A model generated the notes under the pieces. The model saw nothing but the letters and a program-made list of their open reading frames with translations, searched no databases and had not been told where the DNA came from. Below, piece by piece: positions 1 through 7,696 of a DNA stretch of 54,114 bases. The translations under genes were made by a program, and so were the position numbers. This stretch comes from Planctomycetota bacterium (GTDB lineage: Bacteria; Planctomycetota; GCA-002687715). Position 1 is the first letter of the stretch, and each line of letters starts with the position of its first letter. The stretch is from the NCBI GenBank assembly GCA_002683135.1, contig NYSS01000040.1, forward strand, positions 1-54,114. The letters are read 5' to 3'.

Positions 1-179
1 GCGAAGGCGACCGCCGTGGTCGTGGCGGCGAAGGCGAGCGCCGTGGTCGTGGCGGCGAAGGCGAGCGCCGTGGTCGTGGCGGCGAAGGCGAACGCCGTGG
101 TCGTGGCGGCGAAGGTGAGCACGGCGAAGGCGAGCGCGGCGAGGGCCGTGGACGCCGTGGTCGTGGCGGCGACGGCTAA
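1..179 (+). CDS. C-terminal RG-rich tail of a truncated gene (5' end outside window)
   Basis: Reading from base 3, an open frame with no start codon runs off the left edge and stops at TAA 177-179, giving 58 visible residues. It consists almost entirely of Gly, Arg and Glu: four 9-residue units of the type EGERRGRGG, then a degenerate GEGER/GRGRRGRGG stretch ending in DG. RG/RGG tails of this kind are known on bacterial DEAD-box RNA helicases and other RNA-binding proteins, where they bind RNA non-specifically, but nothing of the folded domain is visible and the family cannot be named. The other two forward frames read as Ala/Val-rich or Arg/Trp-rich low-complexity peptides. This frame is preferred because it ends just before a strong hairpin that faces a convergent gene, and its composition matches a known tail type. 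Confidence 0.6.
   Translation, partial: EGDRRGRGGEGERRGRGGEGERRGRGGEGERRGRGGEGEHGEGERGEGRGRRGRGGDG
3..110 (+). repeat. Four tandem 27-nt units encoding a 9-residue RG repeat
   Basis: Units at 3-29, 30-56, 57-83 and 84-110 are nearly identical; one base (C, G, G or A) varies in the third codon of the unit. Each encodes EG(D/E)RRGRGG in frame 3. The near identity at DNA level suggests recent slippage or unequal recombination, so copy number may vary between strains or assemblies. Confidence 0.85.
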
Positions 180-197
180 TCCCGGCCACGCACCTAA

Positions 198-244
198 CCG
201 CGAGGGCTCGGCTGCCCGTTACGGCGCAGCCTGAGCCCTCGCGG
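198..244. terminator. Bidirectional hairpin between convergent genes
   Basis: A 12-bp perfect stem (198-209 with 233-244) continues, after a single T bulge at 232, into a 6-bp inner stem (210-215 with 226-231) around a 10-nt loop. It sits between the stop of the RG-tail gene (179) and the stop of the minus-strand regulator (250). There is no U-tract on either side, so it is a transcription-blocking or mRNA 3'-end structure rather than a textbook intrinsic terminator. Confidence 0.7.
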
Positions 245-249
245 TCACG

Positions 250-2133
250 CTACCTCTCGATGCCGTAACGCTCGAGCTTGTTCCGTAATCCCAGCCGGGA
301 GAGCCCCAAGGCCGCCGCGGTCTTGGTGAGGTTCCCTTCGTGCAGGCTGAGCGCCCGGACGATCATCCGACGTTCCAGGTCCGACACGGCTTCTTTAAGG
401 GACGCGTGCGCGCCCGGATCAACCGGCCCGAGCTCGTCAACGTCCACAGGCTGGTCACCAAGGGTCGCCAGCCGACGGATCTCGTTACGCAACTCAAGCA
501 GGTCGCCCGGCCAGGGACGCAGCAGGAGCGCCTTTCGCGCTCGGGGGCTGAGTGTCAAATGCGGCGCCTCCTCCTTCATGATGCGCTCGAGGAGTGCGGG
601 GAGGTCCTCCGGACGATCCGCCAGCACGGGGAGCTTGAGAGTGACACCCTTGAGCCTGAAGTAGAGGTCCTCGCGAAAGCCGCCAGCGATGACCAGCTCG
701 TCAAGGGCAGTCCTGGAGCCGACGATGACGCGCACGTCCACCCGCCGCGTCTCGCTCTCTCCCACACGCCGATACTCCCCGCTCTCCAGGACACGCAAGA
801 ACAGCGCCTGCGCGTCCAGTTCGAGATCATCCGCGTTATCCAGATACAGCGTCCCCCCGTCGACGGCCTCGAGTATGCCGCCGCTGGCATCGCCCGCCCC
901 CGTATAGGCACCGCGACCGTGGCCGAACAGCTCCACTTCCGCCAAGGACGCCGGAAGCGCAGCACATGCCAAGGCCATGAACGGGCGTCCCTTGCGGGCG
1001 CCGCTGTCGTGGATGATGCGAGCGAGGCGTTCCTTCCCCGTACCGAGCGAACCCTCCAGGACAATCGGTAGATCGGTGGGGATGACCCGGTCAACCTGAC
1101 GCAACAGGCCCTTCATGGCGGGTGACTCGGCCACGAGGCTCTCGTACGAATACCGCAACCGGTCCCGTTGCTCCCGCGCGGCCAACGCGCGTCGCACCTC
1201 GATCAGCTCGTCGCGGCCGCGACGAACCCGCTCCTCCAAGTCTTGCTTCTTGGCGCGCTCAGCGGTGAACCGTCCGCTGTTCTCCAGCGCGATGGCGGCC
1301 AAAGCCGCGAACGACTCCAGGACGTCGCGGTCCTCCTCCCGAAATGACCCGCGGGTAAAGCGGTTATCCAGGTAGAGCACCCCCTTCACCTCGCCGCGAA
1401 ACAGCAGCGGCACGCACAGCACCGACCGCAACTGCAAGTCATGCACCGACATGAACTCGGTGAAACGCTCATCCTCACTGGCGTCCTCGACGATGATCCC
1501 GCGACGCTCCTCGCGAACCCGACGGGCCAGATGTCGGCTGATCTCCAGCTCAGGATCGCTCACGTCTTTGCGCCAGTAGTTCCTGGCCACCTCGACGCTC
1601 ATGTCATCACCGCGAAAAACCAGGAGGAAACCGCGCTCCGCGGCGGCCAGATCAACCGCCGTGTCGATGATCCGTGACAGCACCCGGTCCGGGTCAAGCT
1701 CCTCGACGATCTGTCGCGTGATGAGCAACAGCTGGCGGAGCTTGCGGTTCTCCTCCTCAGCGTTGCGGAGCGCACGCTTGCGTTTCCCCAGGCGCTGAAA
1801 GATGGGGATGGTGGCGTGCCCCAACCGATCCGGGCCTCCCCCTTCCTCCAGCCCCTCGAACACGACGGTGGTGTTGCCGCAGATCACCTCGTCCGACAGC
1901 TCGAGCCGCGAGCGCTTGACGCGCTCGCCCCGCAGCAACGTTCCGTTGCGACTGTTCAGGTCGCGCACGTACAGGACTTGCCCTAGACGCTCGAACTGGC
2001 AGTGCGTGCGCGACAAGGCGATGTCATCCAGCGCGATGACGCACTCGGGGGCACGGCCGAGGGTGATGACCTCGGTCGCGAACCGGAAGGTCCGGCTCTG
2101 GCCGTCATGCGTAACCGAGAGGACGACCGCCAT
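250..2133 (-). CDS. FHA-GAF-AAA+(sigma54 activator)-Fis transcriptional regulator
   Basis: This 627-aa protein is built like an enhancer-binding activator of sigma54 RNA polymerase. It has an FHA domain (about 21-95, with GR, SRxH and NSRNGT motifs that bind phosphothreonine peptides), a GAF domain (about 145-285) flanked by helical linkers, an AAA+ domain (about 332-555) and a Fis-type HTH (about 585-622). Walker A is present as GSLGTGKE (361-368) and the sigma54 contact loop reads GAYTGA (408-413) rather than GAFTGA. Walker B reads LDN (431-433), where the family normally has the catalytic Glu of LDE. The arginine-finger segment FREDLYFRL is intact. The start at 2133 is chosen because TGAGGGGG, which includes the stop of the upstream gene, lies 6 nt before this ATG and the FHA fold begins right after it. 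It is the last gene of the 7565-250 chain, and the FHA domain suggests input from a Ser/Thr kinase. Confidence 0.85.
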   Translation of the reverse strand: MAVVLSVTHDGQSRTFRFATEVITLGRAPECVIALDDIALSRTHCQFERLGQVLYVRDLNSRNGTLLRGERVKRSRLELSDEVICGNTTVVFEGLEEGGGPDRLGHATIPIFQRLGKRKRALRNAEEENRKLRQLLLITRQIVEELDPDRVLSRIIDTAVDLAAAERGFLLVFRGDDMSVEVARNYWRKDVSDPELEISRHLARRVREERRGIIVEDASEDERFTEFMSVHDLQLRSVLCVPLLFRGEVKGVLYLDNRFTRGSFREEDRDVLESFAALAAIALENSGRFTAERAKKQDLEERVRRGRDELIEVRRALAAREQRDRLRYSYESLVAESPAMKGLLRQVDRVIPTDLPIVLEGSLGTGKERLARIIHDSGARKGRPFMALACAALPASLAEVELFGHGRGAYTGAGDASGGILEAVDGGTLYLDNADDLELDAQALFLRVLESGEYRRVGESETRRVDVRVIVGSRTALDELVIAGGFREDLYFRLKGVTLKLPVLADRPEDLPALLERIMKEEAPHLTLSPRARKALLLRPWPGDLLELRNEIRRLATLGDQPVDVDELGPVDPGAHASLKEAVSDLERRMIVRALSLHEGNLTKTAAALGLSRLGLRNKLERYGIER

Positions 2134-2143
2134 CAGCGCCCCC

Positions 2144-5098
2144 TCATCGCCGCTCCGCGTGAGCGAGGCGGCGTTCCACCTCGGCCCTCTCAGAGGCGAG
2201 AGCGTCAACCTCCCGGGTAAGGAGGAGAAAACGGCGGCTCACCGTACGCAGCTCCGACCACCCACCCTTCACGTAGTACAGGTCACTGGCGAGATACAGG
2301 CTGGGGAGATGCTCCGGGTCCAGGCTCAGCGCACGCTCGACCTGGCGAAGCGCCTCATCCCGATCGGCGCGCCTCTCGTCGTCGACCCTCTTCAAGGACC
2401 GCGCGCGCAGCGCCTGCGCGAGCATCCATCGAGCCTCCGCGTCCAGGCCGTCGACCCGGATGGCGTTGCGCAGCAGCTCGATCCCGACCTCAATATCGCC
2501 GGCCTGCAATTCGCGCTCTCCTTGCGTACGCAGCTCCCGCGACCGGTCGCCCCCGCCCGCGCGTCGTCTACGCAGGTACTGGCGCGCGATCTCCACGTCC
2601 CGCGCACCAGCCGCGAACTCGAGGGCCACCCGGTAATCCGCCAGCACCCGCATCATCTCGTCTCGTTCGAGCTTCTCACGCTTGTCCGGGTCCGCCTCGC
2701 GGCCGACCCTGGCCTTCAGCTCGGAGAGCCGACCGATCCCGCGGGCCTGGTGAAAACGAGCCATCCCGAGACGCGCTTCCTTGTGAGTCTCATCGAGGGC
2801 AAGCACCTGCGAGTAAGCCGCCTCCGCCTTCTCCCAGGCGGCGTTCTTCTCATGGACCTGCGCGAGGAGGAGCCAGATCTCCGTGCTGTCCGCGATGAGC
2901 CTGCGGGCGCCCTCGGCCGCCAGCAACGCCTTGTCGTGGCGCCCTGCGTTGTGATGGGTCCGACCCTGGGCGACGAGCAGATCAGCGAGCGCCAGCTTGA
3001 TCGCCTCGGAGCGGGGCCGCCGCGCGTGAGCGCGATCGAGCACGCGATGAGCTTTCCGATTCTCCCCCACCACGCGGAGCTGCTGGGCGAATCGCACGAC
3101 GAGATTGGGGTCATCGGGGTCGAGCAAGTGTGCCTTGGTGAGATCCAGCAGGACATCGCGCACGCCATCCGGCCCCAGGAGCCGCTCCTGCACACGCGCC
3201 CGCAAGCTGTAGCCGTGCGGCTTGCCGGGGTGACGTGCGATCAAGGTCTCAGCGTACGTCAGCGACGCCATGAGGTTCCCGTCCTGCCAGTCGGCAGCCA
3301 GGGTCGCGTCGCCGAGTTGACGCAGCACCTCGGGCTCAAGCTCGACGCGGACTCCGGCGTGCTCGCGTAGGGCCAGGTCCTTCGCCAACGCCTGGAGCAC
3401 CTCGAGGCCGCCGTCCACCCGGCCGCGGGCCCGGTGACGCAGCCCGGCGTCCTCGTAACGCACCAGGTCCACGTAGCCTTGCTGCATCTCAAGACCGGCG
3501 TGGCTCAAGCGCGCATACGGGTGCTTCGGATCGGCTGTCAGGATGCGCAGCAACATGGCCTTGCCGTCCTGGATCAACCCACGCCCGATGAGGCACTGGG
3601 CGAGGTTGTGGTCCAGGACGAGTGGCTCGATCCCGAGTGCCTCAAACCGCTCCGGGGTCTGGGAGAAGGCCACCCTCGCCCTCTCAAACTGCGCTTGTGC
3701 GTCCTCGAAATCGCCGCCACGCAGCTGCGTGTCCGCGAGACGCATGCGCGCGCGCATGATGCGGACGGGATCGCCGGTCCGCTCCGCGAGCCCCAGGGAG
3801 CGGCCCATCAGCCCTATGGCCTCCTGGCGCTTGTCCAGGGCGTCCCGCCGTGCCAGCAGCGCCTCCGCGACCATCGCTGGAGGAACGGGATCATCGGCCG
3901 CGATCTCCATGGCCCGACGAAAGACCACCTCGCCGTTCTCGAACTCCGTCGTCCGGCGCCAGGTCAGGCTCCCGGTCAAACCACAGGCGATGATGAGAAC
4001 AACGACCTTGAGACGTCCGGGCATGCAGTCGATCAACCCCGCCACGAGTAAGGCGAACGCCGGCAAGCCCACCGCGAGATATCGGTCGGCCATGGCGACG
4101 GACGTGCGGGGAAACACGTTGTTGAAGGGCAGCAACGACACCAGCACCCAACCGAGGGCGAAGGCCAGCACGCCCCCCTTCCCGAACAGGTGGACGATCA
4201 AACCGGCGACCAACGCCGCCAAGACGAGGACACCGGTCGCGTGGCCGATGCCGAACGCCTCCCCTGGCGCCAGGTAGTAGTGGATCGACAAGCGCACGGG
4301 GACAGCCAGGTGCTGGGCGTACCCGGACAAGGCCGTCAGGAATAGTCCCGCGCCCTCCGCCACCCCGTGGGTCGCCCCAGCCCCCGCCGTGCCCTCCGTC
4401 AGCGCGACCCACAGGTGCACACCCGTGGGCACGGCGGCCAACAAGCTCAGCAGAGCCAGGGCCCCGCCCACGGGTCTCAGCGAGGCCACACCAGGAGACC
4501 GCCTTCGCTCCATCAGCCAGATCATCCCCGCGAGCAGCGGGAAGACGACGACGGTGCCCTTCGCGAAGCAGCCGAGAAAGAGCAAGGCCGCGGCGCTCGC
4601 CAGTCGGCCACGACCACCACGACGCAGCCACGCCGTCCAGACGGTGAGACCCGCCAGGAGCAGGGCGAGGCTGACCTGATCCTTCCGCCCGGACGCCCAC
4701 GCCACGGACTCCACCGCGATGGGATGACAAACGTAAAGGAGCGCCGCAGCCCCAGCGAGGAAGGCCCGGTCTGTCAGAGCGTGTACGAAGCAGAGCACCA
4801 GGAGACCGCAGAGCGCGTGCCAGACCAGCGACGCCGCATGGAAGCCCCCAGGGTCCTTCCCGAACGACGCCTCCGGCATCAGCGCGAGGTAATACAACGG
4901 CAGGTATGCATGATCGCGGACCTCGAAGAACACGTCGACCACGTCGACCACGTCCGGCTGGTCCAGCCGCGGATTGTCGATGATCACGTCAGGGTCATCG
5001 AAGTTGATGAACCCATTGTCGAGGCCGGGCCAGCCGCACGAGAAGGTCGCGACGACGACGGCGATTCCAAGGGCGAGGAGCTGCTGGCGGACGGTCAA
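2144..5098 (-). CDS. TMTC-like GT-C membrane protein with long TPR domain
   Basis: This is a 984-aa protein. Its N-terminal half has about ten membrane segments and its C-terminal half (about 400-984) is a run of TPR helices. The first periplasmic loop carries FDDPDVIIDNP (Asp34-Asp35), the acidic catalytic-type motif of GT-C enzymes. It is followed by HPIAVESVAWASGR (125-138), a signature of the TMTC/DUF1736-like family that uses lipid-linked sugars to glycosylate proteins. The acceptor is unknown. A TTG start at 5098 is preferred: TTGA overlaps the asnB stop by 4 nt, GGGGG lies about 7 nt upstream, and membrane segment 1 follows directly. An ATG at 5149 would add 17 polar residues inside asnB. 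A paralogue lies at 43959-46340. It is probably translated together with asnB. Confidence 0.75.
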   Translation of the reverse strand: MTVRQQLLALGIAVVVATFSCGWPGLDNGFINFDDPDVIIDNPRLDQPDVVDVVDVFFEVRDHAYLPLYYLALMPEASFGKDPGGFHAASLVWHALCGLLVLCFVHALTDRAFLAGAAALLYVCHPIAVESVAWASGRKDQVSLALLLAGLTVWTAWLRRGGRGRLASAAALLFLGCFAKGTVVVFPLLAGMIWLMERRRSPGVASLRPVGGALALLSLLAAVPTGVHLWVALTEGTAGAGATHGVAEGAGLFLTALSGYAQHLAVPVRLSIHYYLAPGEAFGIGHATGVLVLAALVAGLIVHLFGKGGVLAFALGWVLVSLLPFNNVFPRTSVAMADRYLAVGLPAFALLVAGLIDCMPGRLKVVVLIIACGLTGSLTWRRTTEFENGEVVFRRAMEIAADDPVPPAMVAEALLARRDALDKRQEAIGLMGRSLGLAERTGDPVRIMRARMRLADTQLRGGDFEDAQAQFERARVAFSQTPERFEALGIEPLVLDHNLAQCLIGRGLIQDGKAMLLRILTADPKHPYARLSHAGLEMQQGYVDLVRYEDAGLRHRARGRVDGGLEVLQALAKDLALREHAGVRVELEPEVLRQLGDATLAADWQDGNLMASLTYAETLIARHPGKPHGYSLRARVQERLLGPDGVRDVLLDLTKAHLLDPDDPNLVVRFAQQLRVVGENRKAHRVLDRAHARRPRSEAIKLALADLLVAQGRTHHNAGRHDKALLAAEGARRLIADSTEIWLLLAQVHEKNAAWEKAEAAYSQVLALDETHKEARLGMARFHQARGIGRLSELKARVGREADPDKREKLERDEMMRVLADYRVALEFAAGARDVEIARQYLRRRRAGGGDRSRELRTQGERELQAGDIEVGIELLRNAIRVDGLDAEARWMLAQALRARSLKRVDDERRADRDEALRQVERALSLDPEHLPSLYLASDLYYVKGGWSELRTVSRRFLLLTREVDALASERAEVERRLAHAERR

Positions 5099-6828
5099 CC
5101 GGTCGCCCCCGTTGCCATCGTCGCGGGCCGCGCCAGATACAAAGACCAAGCCACGGACAGGACGAACCAGGCATCACGCCCGCGCAGAGACCCGTTCTCG
5201 AGAGCAACGCGAGCATCCGGACGGAAACCCACGTCTTCGAGCAACGACAACCCAGGATGGTCGTGTCGCAAGGAGCGCCAAGGCCCGTCCAGCCAAGCGT
5301 CGAGGGGCACGGGGAAGCCCATCTTGTCACGACGATCTCGGACGGCCTTGGGGAGGAAGCTCGCGCACGCTTGACGGAAGGCGCGCCGCGGGGCATCCGG
5401 GGGACTCTTCTCCGACAGCGGGATCGCCCGCGCCAACCGCGCGACGACGGGATCGAGCAACGGGACCCGCCCCTCCATGCCGAAGGCCGCTGTCGTGCGG
5501 TCGTCGACAGCCAGGAGCCCAGGCAATATGGCGGTCACCTCGTATTCCAGCAGGCGATCGACGAGGGGCGCCGTTGGTTCGGGGAGCGCCCGTCGCGCCG
5601 ACAGGACCCGGGAGCGAAGCTCCGGATCCAGCAACGGCAGCAGGCGAGCTCCGCGAAACAACACCGCCGCCACCGGATCAACCGCGTCTTCCGACAGCAA
5701 CCGTTCGTAGCCGGGGGCGGGCTTGGGGGTCTCCCCGAGATCGCGCTGCAGCAGCAGGCGATGGCGCTCATAGCCACCGAACAGTTCATCGCCCCCCTGA
5801 CCGGAGAACACAACTCCCACGCCCTCTCGAGCCAGGGCACGACACACCAGCCACTGGCTGGCAGCGCCTGGACCCGCCAGCGGCCCCCCCAACGCCTCGA
5901 GCACCCGCGGCCACGCATCGAGATAGGCCTCGGCCGTGATCGGGACGTCGAGCAGCGGCACGTCAAGTTCAGCTGCCACCGCGCGCGCCCACGGCCGCTC
6001 GTCCATCGTCGTTGGCGCCCCCGGGAACCACCCGGTCGCCGCCAAGCTGACGGCGCCTCCTGCGTGGGAGAGCCCCCCCGCCACAGCGGACGAGTCAAGC
6101 CCTCCTGAGAGCGACAGACCCGTGCGAAGCCGGCTCTCCTTCTGCAACGCGAACGCCGCATGAAGCGCGGACTCGAGGTCCCCCTCGCCCCCCCCATAGC
6201 TGATGACGCCGTCTTCGAACCCGAGGGCACCATCGATGAGCCGATAGCGACGCCACGATCCGGGCTTCACCGGCCGCACATCGCGCCACGGGGTGCGATC
6301 CCTCGGCCAGAATTGGAGCGCCAGCAGGTGCGCCCAAGCCTCTTCGTCACGGCGAGTCCGGCCGGTGGCGGAGCACAAGGCCAGGACTTCGCTGGCGCAG
6401 ACGACCGACGAACGGTCCTCGACGACAAACAACGGCCTCACCCCGAGCTCGTCTCGCGCGACCAGCAACGTCCGCGCCTCACGATCGAACGCCGCCAGCG
6501 CGAAAGGCCCACGGATCCGTGACAACGCGGACGGCCCCTCGCGCTCCAAAAGGTCGGGCAGGCCCCGCAGGTCGGACGCGCCGTCGGACGGGCCGAACAG
6601 CTCCCGATGATTAAACACCTCGCCGTTGACCACCAGGACGGTGCGTCCCGACGAGGACACCAGCGGCATGTCGCCCCGCGAGTCCCCTGTCACGCGCAGC
6701 CGGGCCGCGCCGACCGCAAGCCCACCATCCTCACGCCAACCGGCATGATCGGGACCACGGTGGTCCAGCGCACGCACCAGGCCTGGGACGACGCTCCCGC
6801 GCCCGAGCGACCCGGCAATCCCGCACAC
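5095..6828 (-). CDS. asnB: Asparagine synthase (glutamine-hydrolysing), AsnB type
   Basis: The 577-aa protein starts MCGIAGS, so Cys2 is available as the N-terminal nucleophile of the class II glutaminase domain; NGEVFNH (68-74) and RDELGVRPLF (125-134) belong to the same domain. The synthetase half carries the PP-loop SGGLDSS (241-247), which adenylates aspartate, and later FSGQGGDELFGGY. Length is close to the usual 550-650. Expected reaction: Asp + Gln + ATP to Asn + Glu + AMP + PPi. The start is GTG at 6828, which shares one base with the TAG stop of the HAD gene. The downstream TMTC-like gene starts inside its stop, so the chain is probably one transcript. AsnB paralogues in envelope gene clusters sometimes amidate other substrates; the sequence does not decide this here. 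Confidence 0.85.
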   Translation of the reverse strand: MCGIAGSLGRGSVVPGLVRALDHRGPDHAGWREDGGLAVGAARLRVTGDSRGDMPLVSSSGRTVLVVNGEVFNHRELFGPSDGASDLRGLPDLLEREGPSALSRIRGPFALAAFDREARTLLVARDELGVRPLFVVEDRSSVVCASEVLALCSATGRTRRDEEAWAHLLALQFWPRDRTPWRDVRPVKPGSWRRYRLIDGALGFEDGVISYGGGEGDLESALHAAFALQKESRLRTGLSLSGGLDSSAVAGGLSHAGGAVSLAATGWFPGAPTTMDERPWARAVAAELDVPLLDVPITAEAYLDAWPRVLEALGGPLAGPGAASQWLVCRALAREGVGVVFSGQGGDELFGGYERHRLLLQRDLGETPKPAPGYERLLSEDAVDPVAAVLFRGARLLPLLDPELRSRVLSARRALPEPTAPLVDRLLEYEVTAILPGLLAVDDRTTAAFGMEGRVPLLDPVVARLARAIPLSEKSPPDAPRRAFRQACASFLPKAVRDRRDKMGFPVPLDAWLDGPWRSLRHDHPGLSLLEDVGFRPDARVALENGSLRGRDAWFVLSVAWSLYLARPATMATGATG

Positions 6829-7565
6829 TAGGGCTCGACCTCCAGCGGCAGGCTCACCCCCATGCGATTCTCCACCAACTCGAGGAGATCCCAGAAATTG
6901 AAGATCACGTGGTCCGGAACGAGTCGACCCTGGGCCTCCACGTGCTTCCCCTCGCGACGGTTCCAGACGGTCACCATGCCCGCCTCCTTCGCCGCGTCGA
7001 CGTCGTTGATCGGGTGGTCTCCCACGTAGAGCGCCTCCCCGGGAGCGATCCCGGCACGATCGAGCGCGCGACGGTAGAGCTTCGGGTTTGGCTTGGCGAC
7101 CCCTACGTTGTCGGAGATGAAGATCGCCGCAGGGTCGATGTAGCGATGCACGCGCAGGCGAATGAGCTTCTCCATCTGCTTGAGCGTGATCCCATTGGAG
7201 ATGACACCGAGGACCAGGTTGGTTCGCGCCAGGACCCTCAAGACCTCGGTCACATCGTCATAACTGGAGAGCTCGCGGAACTTGGTCTCGTGATACGCGA
7301 CGACCCCAGCAGCCACGACCAGGGGGATGTTGACGCCGATCGTCGCTTCGAGGGGCAGGCGCGACAGCAACTTGTCGTAATGGTGCTCGTAATTTGAGGA
7401 GAACTCGTGAACCGTCTCCTCGAGTTCCCTCAGCAAGTCATCTCGCGCGCAGCGGAGCCCCATCGCCAGCATGGCGTCGACCGAATTCTCGCGCGCCCTC
7501 TCAGCGAAAGTAGAGGTGCTGAAGAGGGTGTTGTCGATGTCAAAGAAGATCGCGCGCAGTTGCAT
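6828..7565 (-). CDS. HAD-superfamily hydrolase, subfamily IA
   Basis: The 245-aa protein starts MQLRAIFFDIDNTL, with the HAD nucleophile Asp9 and acid/base Asp11. Motif II is in VISNGI, the motif III lysine is in VAKPNPKLY, and motif IV is YVGDHPINDVDAAKEAG. A helical cap lies between motifs I and II (about 20-90), as in subfamily IA phosphatases; the FDIDNTLFST type of N terminus resembles the CTE7-like group. The substrate cannot be read from sequence. ATG 7565 is chosen because the HAD core begins there. In-frame codons reaching back to 7646 run through an intergenic hairpin. It is the first gene of the HAD-asnB-TMTC-regulator chain. Confidence 0.8.
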   Translation of the reverse strand: MQLRAIFFDIDNTLFSTSTFAERARENSVDAMLAMGLRCARDDLLRELEETVHEFSSNYEHHYDKLLSRLPLEATIGVNIPLVVAAGVVAYHETKFRELSSYDDVTEVLRVLARTNLVLGVISNGITLKQMEKLIRLRVHRYIDPAAIFISDNVGVAKPNPKLYRRALDRAGIAPGEALYVGDHPINDVDAAKEAGMVTVWNRREGKHVEAQGRLVPDHVIFNFWDLLELVENRMGVSLPLEVEP

Positions 7566-7631
7566 GGGGTAGTTGTAGAGCGCGCCCCCGGTCGCCCGCA
7601 AGCCCGACCTCCCAGATCCGCGCTCAATGCA

Positions 7632-7669
7632 CACGGGCCCGGACACCGGATCGGCGTCACGGGCCCGTG
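7632..7669 (-). terminator. Inverted repeat downstream of secretin 2
   Basis: CACGGGCCCG (7632-7641) pairs with CGGGCCCGTG (7660-7669), a 10-bp perfect stem with an 18-nt loop, 28 nt after the secretin-2 stop and before the HAD gene. It lacks a U-tract. It plausibly ends the secretin-2 transcript, but an operator role for the HAD operon is also possible. Confidence 0.5.
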
Positions 7670-7696
7670 GCGGGGGCGCAGGCCTGCTTGGCTGGG

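Noticed and set aside
3-110. Possible CRISPR-like array of 27-nt repeats
   Set aside because: Units are directly adjacent with no spacers and encode an in-frame 9-residue protein repeat.
16-234. Forward reading frame encoding an Ala/Val/Lys repeat peptide
   Set aside because: It is a shadow of the frame starting at base 3, which gives a sensible RG-rich tail ending at 179; this one continues through the terminator hairpin.
1802-3370. Long plus-strand open frame opposite the regulator and TMTC-like genes
   Set aside because: It has no recognisable domain, lies antisense to well-supported proteins, and such frames are expected at this GC content. The same applies to 8426-10324, 19843-21657, 23960-25819, 35382-37310 and 52593-53981.
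5095-6828. AsnB-like protein as a lasso-peptide cyclase or beta-lactam synthetase
   Set aside because: Cys2 and the full glutaminase domain are present, and no precursor peptide, B protein or exporter is nearby.
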